A stretch of DNA of 64,000 bases from Yponomeuta sedellus (GCA_934045075.1 OW203740.1:16008944-16072943), one strand, 5' to 3'. Counted from the stretch's first letter, positions 12,301 to 19,488 are shown. Program-made: numbers and translations. The notes: a model not told the origin generated them from the letters alone.

Positions 12301-15300
12301 GTGGGAAATAGCCCCTTGAGCAGGTGGTGCACGGTGAGGAATAGCCTCATGCAATAGAGAGTTATGTTTACCCTTGCAAATTGTGCACCTAAACGCAAAC
12401 ATACACTTGTTAGTTGGATGCTCATTGAAACATAGCTGACATAGATTGTTAGAGTCAACAAAAGTTTGCCGTTTAAGAAGTTCAGCTAACTTAAAGGCAG
12501 GGCACTGATACAGCCTGTGCGACTGAGCAGAACAAAACTTACATTTTGGCTTAGTAATGGGCTTACTTGGTACCGGAGAGACAACTAAGCTGGTTCGATG
12601 AGCCTGTACAGCAGGTGAATGGCGCCTGACTGTCGCTCCTTCTCCCACAGCCTCAAGAGCAGAAGCCCGCAGTGCTAGAAATGTTAGAAATTCATCTAAT
12701 TTTATACCAGTTTTCGATTGGTTTTCTAAATGGTATGCCCTAAGTGTCGCCTGGTCAATTTTTCTTTGTAGAATTGCCACAATAATTAAATCCCAGTGCT
12801 GAGTAGGAGCCCCTAAATTGTGCAAAGCACCCAAGTGCTGCCTTGTCAATGAAACCAAATCCCTCATGCCTGCTGCTGAACCTTTCAAAATTACAGGCAT
12901 GTCAATTAACTGGTTAATATGATGGTCAATAATCTGCTTTTTATTCTCATACCTTTCCTTTAGCAAGTCCATAGAGACAGAATAGCTGTCTGAAGTGAGA
13001 GGCAAATGTTTAATCAAGGCCAAAGCCTCCCCTTCTAAAAGTGTTTTGAGATAGTATAGCTTCTCACAGGGTTTAAGCCTTGCATCGTCATCTACCAGGC
13101 TGGTAAACATTTCAATAAAACTGGTGTAATCACCTACCTCGCCGGAAAACTTCGACATGTGTATAGGTGGGAGGCGAAAACCTCTTTCCGAAGCAGCCTG
13201 TTTAGACGTCAGCGTTCCACCCTCAATCAACATGACAATCTTTGTCAAGTTGCTGTAATAGGTGTCTTCGATCATCTCCGCGTCGTCCTCGGTGCCCGGG
13301 AACTCTAAAATAGCAAGCTCTAAGTTGAGGTTGTTGTATGTGTCAAACAGCTTCAGCAAATGCTCTTTTTTCTCCTTCAATAACAGTAGCTCAACTTCAC
13401 CTGTATTTAAATCTCGAAGAAACGTCGACATACGAGTTATTGCCGCTTTGATTTGTCCCCTGGCCGCGACTAGGCGTTTTACATTAACATCAGAACTCTG
13501 AGCCATGTTGACGACGCGAACTGACACAATAAAGTTCACAAAATGTAAATAATGCTTATAGAGCAGTTAAACTAAGCACTTATGTGTAAAAAGTAAACTT
13601 AGAAAAGAAAATAAACACCAACAATGCGACCATAAGTTTCAAAATCCTTACACAATTATAGACAGAGTACCTACAATAGAAAAACTGTCAAATCTTTTAA
13701 AATGTACGATAGACCACAGAGTAGAAATACTTTTCAAACCGTTTTGGCGCGTTGCGTAGAGCCTTCCCTACACGCAAATTCTGACACGCGCACGCCGCGC
13801 AGCAATCCTTCGTTCAGAAGACAGTGTAGTAAAGGTACTTTGTGTGAAAGAGACGGTGCGCTCCGGCGCCTTCGTGTGTGGAAGCAGTATAGCACTTCCC
13901 TTCAAATCTCCCGGCTCCGGCGGCAGCGTTCCAAATGCACTGTCTTTTGTTTCGAAGAAAATTCTCCAATGGCGAATTGTTGGAAAAAAATACAGGTTTC
14001 GAAAGGCAAAACACTGTTATTTATGGCGATATAGCACCAAAAAAATTGCTCGTATGGCGAGCGAAATAGAATTGCGATGTTCGATATAGCGAAACACCAT
14101 AAACAGCCACAAAAATTGTTCGCAAAAAAACTGCACTGCACTCACGCACGAACACTTCACGAACACATTTTTATTTATTTTGGCGATAGAATTAAATTAT
14201 ACCGGCGATAGGACCAAATTATGAATAAAATAAAATATAAAATTGACTAAGACATCTTAATAGTTCTAGGTGAAGATGCATAGTGACAAATAACAAAACA
14301 CAACTATTTCAAATAAAAAGAAAATTAACCTTTTTAGTATGTGCCATGCACCTTCTTGCTGTACTGTCTCGTACAATGGGTTCGAATCCTGGCATGTACC
14401 AATGGTTTTATTTTCAAGGTTGCGTATATTTGTGAAGTTATACCACTAGTGGTGGGCACGCGTGAACTCTCTCTTAGAGTATGGGTTTAATGACCAAGTA
14501 ACTTAGAAATAAAGTCAATACTCCATTACCAGCGCGTAAACTATTGATCATTAATTTGAGAATTTTTGGAAGGAAAGCTACTCGATAACGTTAAAGAAAA
14601 ACGTCGTGTGAAAACCTGCGTGCCTGAGGGGTTCTCGGATCCCACTCAGCGCTTGATTGCCAATCGGTACTACTTAATACTACTTCTTCTTCTTTTCGTG
14701 TCAGCGATTCGACCAGTCTATATTTTTCCTGCCCAATAGTTGGCTACTGCAATGGCAGCAGCGTTGGCCTCTGTTAGGTCCTCCAGAGTGCAAGTGTGAG
14801 GGCACAATGCGCATTGAAGAAGGTGCACCATGGATTGCAACTTAATAATCTTAAATCTTAATGATCTCTCTGAGAGAGAGCCTGATGTGTCCTACAGTTA
14901 GGTATTACTATTATATACTCGTACGTAGGTATCATTAGCTAGGATTACCCAATTAACAACGCGATTAGGCCCGATAAATATAACTTAACCTTATGAGGGC
15001 GATAAAATAATAAAATATATTACGACTTCAAAAACAACATGTTTAATTTAAAACGGTCGAATAAAACTAATGATTTGTCTTTTTCATAATTATGTGATTA
15101 CAACTGTACTGTCCCAAGATGTTTAAACAGTAAAGTAGTTATCAAAGATTAAGGGCTGATCTTTAAATACTGTGATAAAACTTATTTGTCGATTATCGTA
15201 TTAAACAACCATTTCAAAAATGTGTTGTGATTGCCTTTCTTTTGTTATTTCACATTAACATCTTTATATTATTGTGTAATACTTTATTGGACGAAAATGT

Positions 15301-18300
15301 TTTATCCGAGGATTGAAAAATCTGCTTTAAGAAGAGAAAGTTGTCGTATGTCAAAATCCAGAAGAAATCTAGAATGACGTTATTGAATTTTTAAGTTAAA
15401 AAATGATATAGAACCTTTAATTACTCAGATTAATGAATCCTGACTATCACTGCGTCAATTCCTAAATGCTTTCCTCGAGATTAGAGTTGCCTCTGACACG
15501 ATTTTTATAGTTGTAAGGAATACTATACACAAGACCCTACTTTAACATTAACATAAAATTTACATACAGGCACATACTGCTTCTGGCCCCACACTAGGAT
15601 ATCTTGTGTCGTGGGAACCAGAAACAATGACATCACAAACACGTACACATCCAAGACCTGGGGTTTTTGTCTCCAGCCGTAGTTTGAACCCATGACCCAT
15701 TGCGTGGTAGACAGATTAACAAATCTTTATTAATCTGAGTATAGAATAGATTTATTTATTTTTTTATTCAGTTTGGAGAGTCCGCAGCTTCAACTTTAAA
15801 TATAACAATGTCACTAATCTCTAAAAGCTAATAACAGATTCTCGACAGTAGTTAGATTGAGAAGATATAACAAAACAGGTTTAAAATAACACCCTTAAAT
15901 CCTTCTTCCTTGAGGAGGTTTAAAAACTCGTCCGTGTATATTTTATCTATATTCAGCGATAATTCTACACGTTGTCATTTTTTTTATTATTTCAAGTAGC
16001 CTGGATGCGTCATACGACAGGGCACAGGCCGTCTCTGTGTGTGACAGAGAGAGAGACAGAGAGAGAGAGAGTAGGCGTAATTACCACACGCGTCCTCCGC
16101 GGATTGGCGAGGCATGTGAACACCTCAGGCATCCAGGTTTCCTCACGATGTTTTCCTTCACATTACCTCCTAATAGTGTTTCTTAATGATTCGCGATACT
16201 CATACATAGTTATATATTAAACGGGTCGAATCGCGATTACGGTTTGCCTAATAAATAATCGCGAGTAGACCCGTTTATTATTTAATTACCTTCTTCATTT
16301 ATTAGAAATGGTGGTGCTATTTAAATGGCAAACACTTCTTTCACGTTTTGTTAAGTAGTTATTCTTGTTGTTACCTATTCAAGAAGGGTATGTTTACTGA
16401 GAAAATGCAAGCATTTACATAATGAGTGACTAGATGAAATACTAATTAACCGCTTCTACACTACTCGAGCCACGACAGGACGCTAATCACAGTGGAACAC
16501 GTGAGTAAATGATAAGGGTACGTCCACTTGGATCACAGAAACGGATCACAGTCGCAACGGATCACATCAAACCAAGAAAAATATCCCACTCGGATCATGT
16601 GATCCGAATGGACTACATTTTTGATTAGATTTTTTCCATTCGGATCACACCATTAATCTTAGTAGGCAGGTCACGGCAATAATCATGTATAAAAACCTCG
16701 ATTTTTGTGATTCTTGATGCTGATTTTAAATCAATAAAACGATAGTTATTCTAAGAAAATGTATTGTATTAATGGTGTGATCCGAATGGAAAAAATCTAT
16801 TCAAAAATGTAGTCCATTCGGATCACATGGTCCGAGTGGAATATTTTTCTTGGTTTGATGTGATCCGTGGCGACTGTGATCCGCGTGGACGTAGCCAATG
16901 ATAATCCACATTTGACTCTCTTTTCAAATAAGTATTAAACGGTAAATAACTCTTCCATTACACCAAAAAATATTTTAGTATATTTTTTGAGGACCTAAAC
17001 ACGACCTAAAAGCAATATAAAAATGTATTTTACAACTTTATTTTCCTAAACAGCCAAAAAGGCGGTCATCCACTTTTGTCTATAGTTTGAAGTCCAAAAA
17101 ACAGTAAACAAAGTTTGACATTAAATTTTCTGTAAGTGATCTCTGAGCATAGTGAAATAACAACAACGCAACCATGATTTCATCGAATTTACATCCAAAA
17201 TATACCAATTATCATTATTGCATTGTGCGAGAATGAAAAAACATGTCAATAAAGACCCCTGGGAAGTTGTGGATTCGTGTACCTACCCAGTGAAATTAAC
17301 GTTCGAAAAACTTAGCTCAAAGTTGCCAAAAGAAACCCCGAGTAATTATCAATTGAAACTTGGGTGTATTTATGTGAAGATCACTTTGATGTAAGTCCTA
17401 TAATAATCAATGTCCACTGACTCTGGCTGAAAGATGTTTGTTTACATACTTTAGATGGTTTCAAGATGGCGGATAGCGTTTTCGCCGTTACGAATTAAAC
17501 GAGGAAAAACATTTTTTACTTAAAATTTTTGCAGCCATCCTTGCAAAATCAATATATTTCGGTTTCTTACGTTAAATACTGTAGGAAATATTCATTTATC
17601 GCGTCAAATGTGATACGAGTCAAATAGCGGATTGCCGGGTGATCAAGTCAGCAAGCGTGTTGTGTATGTAGCCTTTATCCGTCCGACTGCAGGAGGCACA
17701 TGCCTTTTCTCAAAGAGAGAGTGTGGGATTAATTATCACGCCTGCCCACCGCGGGTTGGCGATTTCAAGCGCTGAGGCATTTGAAAACCTCAATCTCTTA
17801 GTTTTCCGAGGTTTCTGACGAAGTTGTGCTTCATCGTTAGCGTGTGGCATTGCTTCACATAATATAAGTTACTAGCTGATGCCGGCGACTTCGTCTGCGC
17901 AGGATCAGTATTTCGAGTTGCTTATGTTAGCGTGGCGTAGAAAAGCACTAACATTTTAATTAACATTTGAGCAATACTTATAACCCCATGTTTTCTTGCG
18001 CACAGTCTGTAAATTTTTATATAGCCTATAAACATCCCACTGCAGGGCACAGGCCTTCTCTCAGAGAGAGTATGGGATTAATTACCACGCCTACCTACTT
18101 CTGCAGATTGGCAATTTCAAGCGCCGAGGCATTTGAACACCACACTCTGTCAGGTTTCCTGACGAAGTTTTGCTTCATCGTTAGCGTGTGGCATTGCTAC
18201 TACAAATTCACAAATATAAGTTACTAGCTGATGCCCGCGACTTCGTCTGCGCAGGATTAGTATTTCGAGTTGTTTATGTTAGCATTTCATTTCATTTAGC

Positions 18301-19206
18301 GTGGCGCAGAAAAGCACTAACGTTGTGACATAAAATTATCACTTAAAAATTTTTTGGGTCGCCTTTGAAAAATATGACATAATATTACTTTACAAATTGT
18401 AGCCTGTGATATATAAGCTACATTATTGTAAATTTTCATTAAAAACAAACAGGTTTTTTTAACGTGAAAGAGTAGCAAACATCCATCCATACTTATAATA
18501 TTAGTAGAATAGTAGGATTTAAACTTTGCGTTTATTATATTAGTAGGATAGTAGGATTTAAAAAACATAACCATTAGTGCACGACGGGTTCCGAAATCAC
18601 GACTTCTCAAATTATTATAGCTTACACTTTTTGAACACGAGACACTGTACAATAAAGTTGACATAAAAAGTATATGTACACAGGCAAGTTTATCTGTGTA
18701 AGACATTTCTTCCAGCAAACCCCAATGCAAATGCTCTACCTCTGTGCTACCGCTGCGAGCTTCACCACCACGCAAAAGCGGGTAGAAATGTTTTTTTTTT
18801 ATTGACACGATTTTTTTTGTAACGTACCCGAAATATGCCAAAGAGGGGTTTCAATAGCGCCGCCAATGAAAAAAAGTATACTTTTGACATTGTTAAAAAA
18901 GTGTACCTCACTTATTTAATGCTCCCAATGTTTCAAATTGTGATTTTTACGACCCATGACCGATAATTTAGAATCAAGGACCCAGGAGCAGATAGCATTC
19001 TGGCTACCCATCGCACAGGGAAACCTAGTTTAGAGCCAGAAACCATAATTGTAACCCTGTTTTACAATAAAGTTTTTTCATTTTATTTCACACATCTATA
19101 AGAGATAAAATAAACAAAAAAAACAGAAACACTTACGTGCACAAAACAGAAATCCGTCTATCACCACTTTCTTCAATATTTGCATAGAATATTCTTCCTT
19201 CGACAT
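207..19206 (-). CDS. wun-like: Gene A: PAP2 lipid phosphate phosphatase, six exons, 288 aa (full span)
   Basis: Rebuilt by splicing six minus-strand exons: 19137-19206, 9714-9865, 6680-6871, 2759-2926, 1452-1628, 207-314 (70+152+192+168+177+108 = 867 nt, 288 aa plus stop). Every internal border has AG acceptor and GT donor and the frame closes. The product is a membrane phosphatase of the wunen/PLPP1-3 type, which removes phosphate from lysophosphatidate, phosphatidate or sphingosine-1-phosphate outside the cell. Motifs: C1 KNVIGRPRP (126-134), C2 SGH with His182, C3 SRVSDYKHHWSD (227-238). One N-glycosylation sequon (N145-C-S) lies between C1 and C2, where the family carries its glycan. Six hydrophobic spans are expected; the clearest are near 14-31 and 213-225. 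Odd: the C2 block reads LSGH where PSGH is usual. The family call is firm; which wunen paralog it is remains open. The 9.3-kb intron 1 holds the BEL element. Confidence 0.87.
396..584 (+). mobile_element. LINE 3' end: C-terminal reverse transcriptase remnant with GAA tail
   Basis: In one plus frame the stretch reads CDCGASSQSMVHLLQC..., the Cys/His block (C-x-C-x7-H-x4-C) ending many jockey/CR1-like ORF2 proteins, then ...AVANYWAGKI, a stop, a short 3' UTR and a GAAGAAGAAG tail. A second copy lies inverted at 14683-14845. 5'-truncated, hence dead. It sits in intron 5 of gene A. Confidence 0.6.
586..765 (+). mobile_element. Helitron-like or SINE-like repeat ending GTCAGCTAGT
   Basis: Shares nearly its whole length with 35376-35561: AATGAATCGC..., GTGTTGGTAAGCGCAAATCT, AGCTGAACCGATTTC, and the terminal GGTACGAAG...CAGCTAGT. 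A CTAG(T) 3' terminus without inverted repeats suggests a non-autonomous Helitron; no 5' terminus or 3' hairpin was established. Confidence 0.4.
797..885 (-). repeat. Fragment of tRNA-derived SINE G
   Basis: GGTCCCAAACTAGGGTACCC followed by GTGACATCACAA matches the body of the SINE at 3070-3268 and 48070-48250, without the tRNA-like head. Confidence 0.45.
1080..1428 (-). mobile_element. LINE fragment (RTE-like ORF2 C terminus), type 1
   Basis: Reverse-complement reading gives pieces of the common insect LINE C terminus ([40 protein letters not shown]), interrupted by frameshifts. Near-identical copies lie at 4432-4690 and 51050-51345 in the same orientation. 3' end only; dead. Confidence 0.65.
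1452..1628 (-). CDS. wun-like: Gene A exon 5 (C3 block)
   Basis: 59 codons, phase 0 at both ends; acceptor TCTCCCCAG before 1628 and donor GTAAGT at 1451-1446. It encodes FYLEKRMTWGG..., a hydrophobic membrane span and the C3 block SRVSDYKHHWSD, with the nucleophile-assisting His and Asp in place. Same length as gene B exon 5. The open frame runs on into the intron only four codons before a stop. Confidence 0.9.
1858..1896. repeat. (GATA)n microsatellite
   Basis: About nine GATA units with one substitution (GATACATA), in intron 4 of gene A. The (TATC)n array at 31067-31232 is the same motif on the other strand. Confidence 0.9.
2172..2505 (-). repeat. Family K SINE (5S rRNA-like head lost in this copy)
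   Basis: Contains the family landmarks in antisense: CCACCGCTGGGGCACGGGTC, CCACGGGGGCCAAGTC, GCCATTACATGACAGCC, GTAGTCACGGGA, TTCCAAT. The GGATGGGTGACC segment is deleted between GTAGTCACGGGA and GTTGTTATTTAACTC. Intron 4 of gene A. Confidence 0.65.
2510..2750. other. Unassigned GC-richer intron segment with a short hairpin
   Basis: No coding exon supported here. It contains GCGGCCCGAGCTGCAAGCGA and a hairpin around 2676-2703 (TTTTCCG...CGGAAAA). Neither terminal repeats nor a target duplication was found. Confidence 0.3.
2759..2926 (-). CDS. wun-like: Gene A exon 4 (C2 block)
   Basis: 56 codons between a TTTTCTCCAG acceptor (start 2926) and GTAAGT donor (from 2758). It encodes ICQPSVNCSSPEW..., with three cysteines and an NCS sequon in the extracellular loop, then DVRRSFLSGHSATSAFS, which carries the C2 histidine. 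The usual Pro of PSGH is Leu. Two codons longer than gene B exon 4. Confidence 0.9.
3070..3268 (-). repeat. tRNA-derived SINE G, near full length
   Basis: On the minus strand the head reads CTCTGGCGCAGCGGTAGCGC (A-box like) and GGTTCGAACCC (perfect B-box), about 40 nt apart, followed by a body with CCAAGACCTGGG-like and ACGACACAGGGTATCC words. Relatives: 7855-7945, 15541-15720, 48070-48250. It lies about 150 bp upstream of gene A exon 4. Confidence 0.8.
3270..4430. other. AT-rich intron 3 sequence with no recognised feature
   Basis: Very A/T-rich, without open frames, terminal repeats or matches to other families in this window. Confidence 0.5.
4432..4692 (-). mobile_element. LINE fragment (RTE-like ORF2 C terminus), type 1
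   Basis: An open minus-strand frame of about 85 codons gives [57 protein letters not shown] and ends ...YVQQWTSKA with a stop: the intact C-terminal tail of an ORF2 protein. Upstream domains are missing. Confidence 0.7.
4715..4823 (+). repeat. Family H palindromic tRNA-SINE, minimal hairpin
   Basis: Perfect inverted repeat AAAACCTATTTAGAGG...CCTCTAAATAGGTTTT with no loop (CACCCATGGGTG at the centre), then the family 3' tail (CTTAGCACGGGTTAGTGCAT, AAAAATAAAAAT). Flanked by a 13-bp target duplication GGAAATAAAACTT at 4702-4714 and 4824-4836. The tRNA-like core is entirely absent: only the body is mirrored. Confidence 0.85.
5345..5475. mobile_element. MITE-like inverted repeat
   Basis: Arms ACTGCAATACGTGGCCGACA (5362 onward) and TGCCGGCCACATATTGCAGT (to 5459) are near-perfect inverse complements around a 30-40 bp centre. 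Target duplication not resolved. Confidence 0.55.
5524..5724. mobile_element. MITE with about 40-bp terminal inverted repeats
   Basis: Starts AAGGCGGAAACACATTATTA and ends TAATAATGTGTTTCCGGCTT; subterminal ACGCGACCCGACG faces CGTCGGGTCGCG. About 200 bp, no coding capacity, in intron 3 of gene A. Confidence 0.7.
5960..6180 (+). other. Decayed coding-like stretch, unassigned
   Basis: An ATG near 5962 opens MAEIALFEDDSRQIF before a stop, then other frames give short readable pieces up to about 6150. It may be the start of a dead transposon ORF; I cannot name the family. Confidence 0.2.
6476..6645 (-). repeat. tRNA-derived SINE (third type)
   Basis: Minus strand reads GGCCTCGGTGGCGCAGCGGT, an A-box-like segment, and CTCGGGTTCGATCC, a B-box, at tRNA spacing. 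It abuts the 3' side of gene A exon 3 (donor 6679), so it lies at the very start of intron 3. Confidence 0.65.
6680..6871 (-). CDS. wun-like: Gene A exon 3 (C1 block)
   Basis: 64 codons, phase 0, acceptor ACCTCCTCAG before 6871, donor GTGAGT from 6679. It encodes MVICEWSLLRRSGEAP..., a membrane span (FYCAYVSFLLGFSFVEL) and C1 KNVIGRPRPHFFD, the substrate-phosphate-binding Lys/Arg block. The first ATG is internal, not a start codon. Two codons shorter than gene B exon 3. Confidence 0.9.
7123..7400 (-). repeat. Family H tRNA-SINE copy, imperfect palindrome
   Basis: The left part holds the antisense tail (TTTTTAATGCAC), body and tRNA-like core (GGGATTCGAACCC, CTGAGCTAATGGGC); after the leader it jumps to CGCGGGTTTGAATCCC...CCTCTAAATAGG in the opposite sense. 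Flanks share AAAT(T/C)AACGGT (one mismatch), an imperfect target duplication. Confidence 0.75.
7855..7947 (-). repeat. SINE G fragment (body only)
   Basis: GGCACATACATTGCTTCCGG, CCCCGTGTCGCGGAAACCAG and CACAAACATGTAAA match the SINE at 3070-3268 without its tRNA-like head. Confidence 0.6.
8697..9294. mobile_element. Foldback element, interrupted by a TTAA-flanked MITE
   Basis: Outer arms AAATTTATGTTTTGACG (left) and CGTCAAAACATAAATTT (right) continue inward as GGTCGGTTTTACACCGAACG and CGTTCGATGTAAAACCGACC. The inverted repeat is broken at its centre by the 8800-9198 element. Confidence 0.65.
8800..9198. mobile_element. piggyBac-type MITE (TTAA target site)
   Basis: TTAA at 8796-8799 and 9199-9202. 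Termini AGCGCTTCGCGGAGCTAACA...GCGCCACC and GGTGGCGCC...CCGCGTAGCGCC are imperfect inverse complements. Its interior (CTAGAACCTAGGATCAACAA, AATCGATTTCCGC) matches the element at 57831-58377. Confidence 0.65.
9309..9456. repeat. Family H tRNA-SINE copy
   Basis: Antisense tail TTTTTAATGCACTAACCCGT is joined at CCTATTTAG to a plus-sense tRNA-like core (TAGCTCAGTTGGAAAGAGC A-box, GGTTCGAATCCC B-box) and body. The join removes the antisense core: a partial fold-back form. No convincing target duplication. Confidence 0.7.
9714..9865 (-). CDS. wun-like: Gene A exon 2
   Basis: 152 nt, entering in phase 1 (TG completes the split codon) and leaving in phase 0 at GTGAGT (from 9713). It encodes TLCILASDLYWYPFQRGFFC, GDESLMFPYKDDTI and a second membrane span. 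The RGFF-(C/A)-(G/D)-D-E-S pattern after the first span is typical of wunen/PLPP proteins. Same length as gene B exon 2. Confidence 0.9.
9915..10190 (-). mobile_element. LINE fragment (ORF2 C-terminal region), type 2
   Basis: CCACTGCAGGAAATAGGTCT, CAAGCTTCACGGTCTTG and CCGTCCGCAACCAG recur at 32202-32362. On the minus strand short pieces (RRTRVTDIARRIAQL) fit the RTE-like C terminus. Broken. Confidence 0.5.
10250..10398. other. Possible degraded SINE, otherwise unassigned
   Basis: GCAGTTGAATGGCGGCTTCC...GGTCGCAATCAAACATAAGT is SINE-like in texture, but no clear A/B boxes or second copy were found. Confidence 0.25.
10400..10533 (-). repeat. 134-bp direct repeat, left copy
   Basis: Essentially identical to 14242-14375 in the same orientation (ATTGACTAAGACATC...CTGTCTCGTACA on the plus strand). 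The pair brackets the BEL gag region. On the minus strand it begins TGTACGAGACAG and nears its end with GTCA, which would suit a short LTR, but no polypurine tract or target duplication was found. Confidence 0.7.
10534..11517. other. AT-rich sequence 3' of the BEL gag ORF, no gene seen
   Basis: About 1 kb between the left direct repeat and the end of the gag-protease frame. Where reverse transcriptase should follow, no readable RT or integrase motif appears on either strand. Confidence 0.5.
11518..13539 (-). CDS. BEL/Pao retrotransposon Gag and protease ORF, polymerase missing
   Basis: One uninterrupted 673-codon frame; the likelier start is the internal MAQSSDVNVKRLVAARGQ at 13506. Order: BEL-type Gag helical region (DUF1759-like) about residues 120-320 with FSGEVGDYTSFIEMF; three Cys/His knuckles about 335-400 (CKFCSAQSHRLYQC, CQLCFNEHPTNKC, CTICKGKHNSLLH); a histidine-rich linker; aspartic protease with LLDSGSQVSFM near 490. 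The frame stops about 150 residues later, so reverse transcriptase, RNase H and integrase are absent. It lies antisense to nothing but inside intron 1 of gene A, same strand. A Gag that stays open while Pol is lost could be a deletion derivative mobilised in trans or a young wreck. Confidence 0.8.
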   Translation of the reverse strand: MNFIVSVRVVNMAQSSDVNVKRLVAARGQIKAAITRMSTFLRDLNTGEVELLLLKEKKEHLLKLFDTYNNLNLELAILEFPGTEDDAEMIEDTYYSNLTKIVMLIEGGTLTSKQAASERGFRLPPIHMSKFSGEVGDYTSFIEMFTSLVDDDARLKPCEKLYYLKTLLEGEALALIKHLPLTSDSYSVSMDLLKERYENKKQIIDHHINQLIDMPVILKGSAAGMRDLVSLTRQHLGALHNLGAPTQHWDLIIVAILQRKIDQATLRAYHLENQSKTGIKLDEFLTFLALRASALEAVGEGATVRRHSPAVQAHRTSLVVSPVPSKPITKPKCKFCSAQSHRLYQCPAFKLAELLKRQTFVDSNNLCQLCFNEHPTNKCMFAFRCTICKGKHNSLLHEAIPHRAPPAQGAISHTSQGSITHVAQVATPYHGEGAISHTTTEYITPCNERAIPSIKNSGQASLLANVSDNVLLPTVKVKLYDKYGQPIFVRALLDSGSQVSFMLSEVAERLGCELQHSDSIITGVGDSVGKTTEQTTLNVHATANDFSMPVTCQIIRSITFNMPQFEMRTRHLDLPTNVRLADQNFNVCDKISMLLGCDIFFQILLSEQLPVVPGELFLQNTRFGYVVAGTVRDSGPAASGLSANHCLTHEVHKTRLKTRKNSSFRRFNAIFIK
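13540..14241 (-). mobile_element. 5' region of the BEL element
   Basis: Lies between the right direct repeat and the Gag start. GC-richer than the surroundings near 13740-13930, with several short overlapping frames and no recognisable protein. It may be leader or the remains of a longer LTR; no matching sequence exists at the other end of the element. Confidence 0.4.
14242..14375 (-). repeat. 134-bp direct repeat, right copy
   Basis: Partner of 10400-10533. It joins abruptly to SINE sequence at 14376. Confidence 0.7.
14376..14660 (+). repeat. Lepidopteran SINE L fragments
   Basis: GGGTTCGAATCCTGGCATGT (B-box and tRNA 3' half), then body words also seen at 20580-20860: TATACCACTAGTGG-like, AAAGAAAAACGTCGTG, AAACCTGCGTGCCTGAGG. 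Internally rearranged. Confidence 0.5.
14683..14845 (-). mobile_element. LINE 3' end, inverted relative of 396-584
   Basis: On the minus strand: CAATCCATGGTGCACCTTCT, CTCTGGAGGACCTAACAGAG, TAGCCAACTATTGGGCAGGA, then AGAAGAAGAAG. Same Cys/His tail and same A-rich end as the copy at 396-584. Confidence 0.6.
14850..15540. other. AT-rich intron 1 sequence, nothing recognised
   Basis: No open frame, repeat family or terminal inverted repeat recognised. Confidence 0.5.
15541..15720 (-). repeat. SINE G copy
   Basis: GGCACATACTGCTTCTGGCC, GTGTCGTGGGAACCAGAAAC, CATCCAAGACCTGGGG and a decayed tRNA-like head (GTAGTTTGAACCCATGACCC). Confidence 0.65.
15995..16218 (-). repeat. SINE L copy with GA-rich expansion
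   Basis: ACAGGGCACAGGCCGTCTCT, a run of GAGAGA, GGTTTCCTCACGATGTTTTC and GGGTCGAATCGCGATT. The order matches 18038-18225, antisense. Confidence 0.55.
16516..16896. mobile_element. hAT-type MITE, 381 bp
   Basis: An 8-bp target duplication AATGATAA flanks it (16508-16515, 16897-16904). Termini GGGTACGTCCAC and GTGGACGTAGCC are inverse complements, and the inverted arms extend over about 130 bp each. GGATCAC/GTGATCC recurs about ten times. No coding capacity. Confidence 0.85.
16905..17680. other. Intron 1 sequence, nothing recognised
   Basis: AT-rich, with short open frames only and no supported feature. Confidence 0.45.
17684..17975 (-). repeat. SINE L plus CTAG-type terminus, first of two direct copies
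   Basis: Contains GGGATTAATTATCACGCCTG, TCATCGTTAGCGTGTGGCAT, ACTAGCTGATGCCGGCGACT, then TTTCGAGTTG...AAAAGCACTAAC. The whole unit recurs at 18036-18328, so it was duplicated as a block. Confidence 0.7.
18036..18328 (-). repeat. Second direct copy of the 17684-17975 unit
   Basis: Same order of parts, differing by substitutions and an ATTTCATTTC insertion near 18284. GCTGATGCCCGCGACTTCGT is a widely seen lepidopteran repeat end. Confidence 0.7.
18330..19130. other. Intron 1 sequence near exon 1, no gene seen
   Basis: Low-complexity and AT-rich. The long minus frame at 18317-18841 has no recognisable domain and reads through repeat-like sequence. Confidence 0.4.
19137..19206 (-). CDS. wun-like: Gene A exon 1 (start codon)
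   Basis: ATG at 19206-19204 opens MSKEEYSMQILKKVVIDGFL, then FCA and one base before GTAAGT (from 19136): phase 1, as in gene B exon 1. The first membrane span starts here and is completed by exon 2 (CALTLCIL). It was chosen because phase, donor and position downstream of a good promoter all agree. Confidence 0.8.
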
Positions 19207-19310
19207 GTTGTCTCACAATTAATTAATTCTGCGTGTAAGAAATTAATAAATAATTAAGAAGCTTCTTATAAAAAACCGGTAGAGCTCTTACTTGAGCGGA
19301 GTTCTCTCGT

Positions 19311-19348
19311 TATCTGAGCGCGAAAACTGCGCTCGGTCAGTTTTATAG
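19311..19348 (-). promoter_or_regulatory. Gene A core promoter: TATA box and initiator
   Basis: Minus strand TATAAAA at 19347-19341, and 32 nt from its first T to the A (19315) of GCTCAGATAAC, an initiator-like site. The predicted 5' UTR is about 109 nt. The intervening DNA is an imperfect dyad (CTGACCGAGCGC...GCGCTCAG). Confidence 0.55.
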
Positions 19349-19488
19349 AGCTTTGCGAGGTGTAGGTACAGTCTATTAATCCTTACTTGTGCACTTAAGT
19401 CAACAAGATTCTACCGGTAAAGTAGGACATTTTAGTCGAAAACTACGATCATCATCAAACGTCGAAAGTCAAGTTTTTTTTTTATGTA

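Noticed and set aside
10400..14375. Calling the 134-bp direct repeats LTRs outright
   Set aside because: No matching target duplication, no polypurine tract and no clear primer-binding site next to them; reported as direct repeats instead.
18317..18841. 174-codon minus frame in gene A intron 1
   Set aside because: No recognisable domain, low-complexity repeats inside, and no splice or start context to support it.
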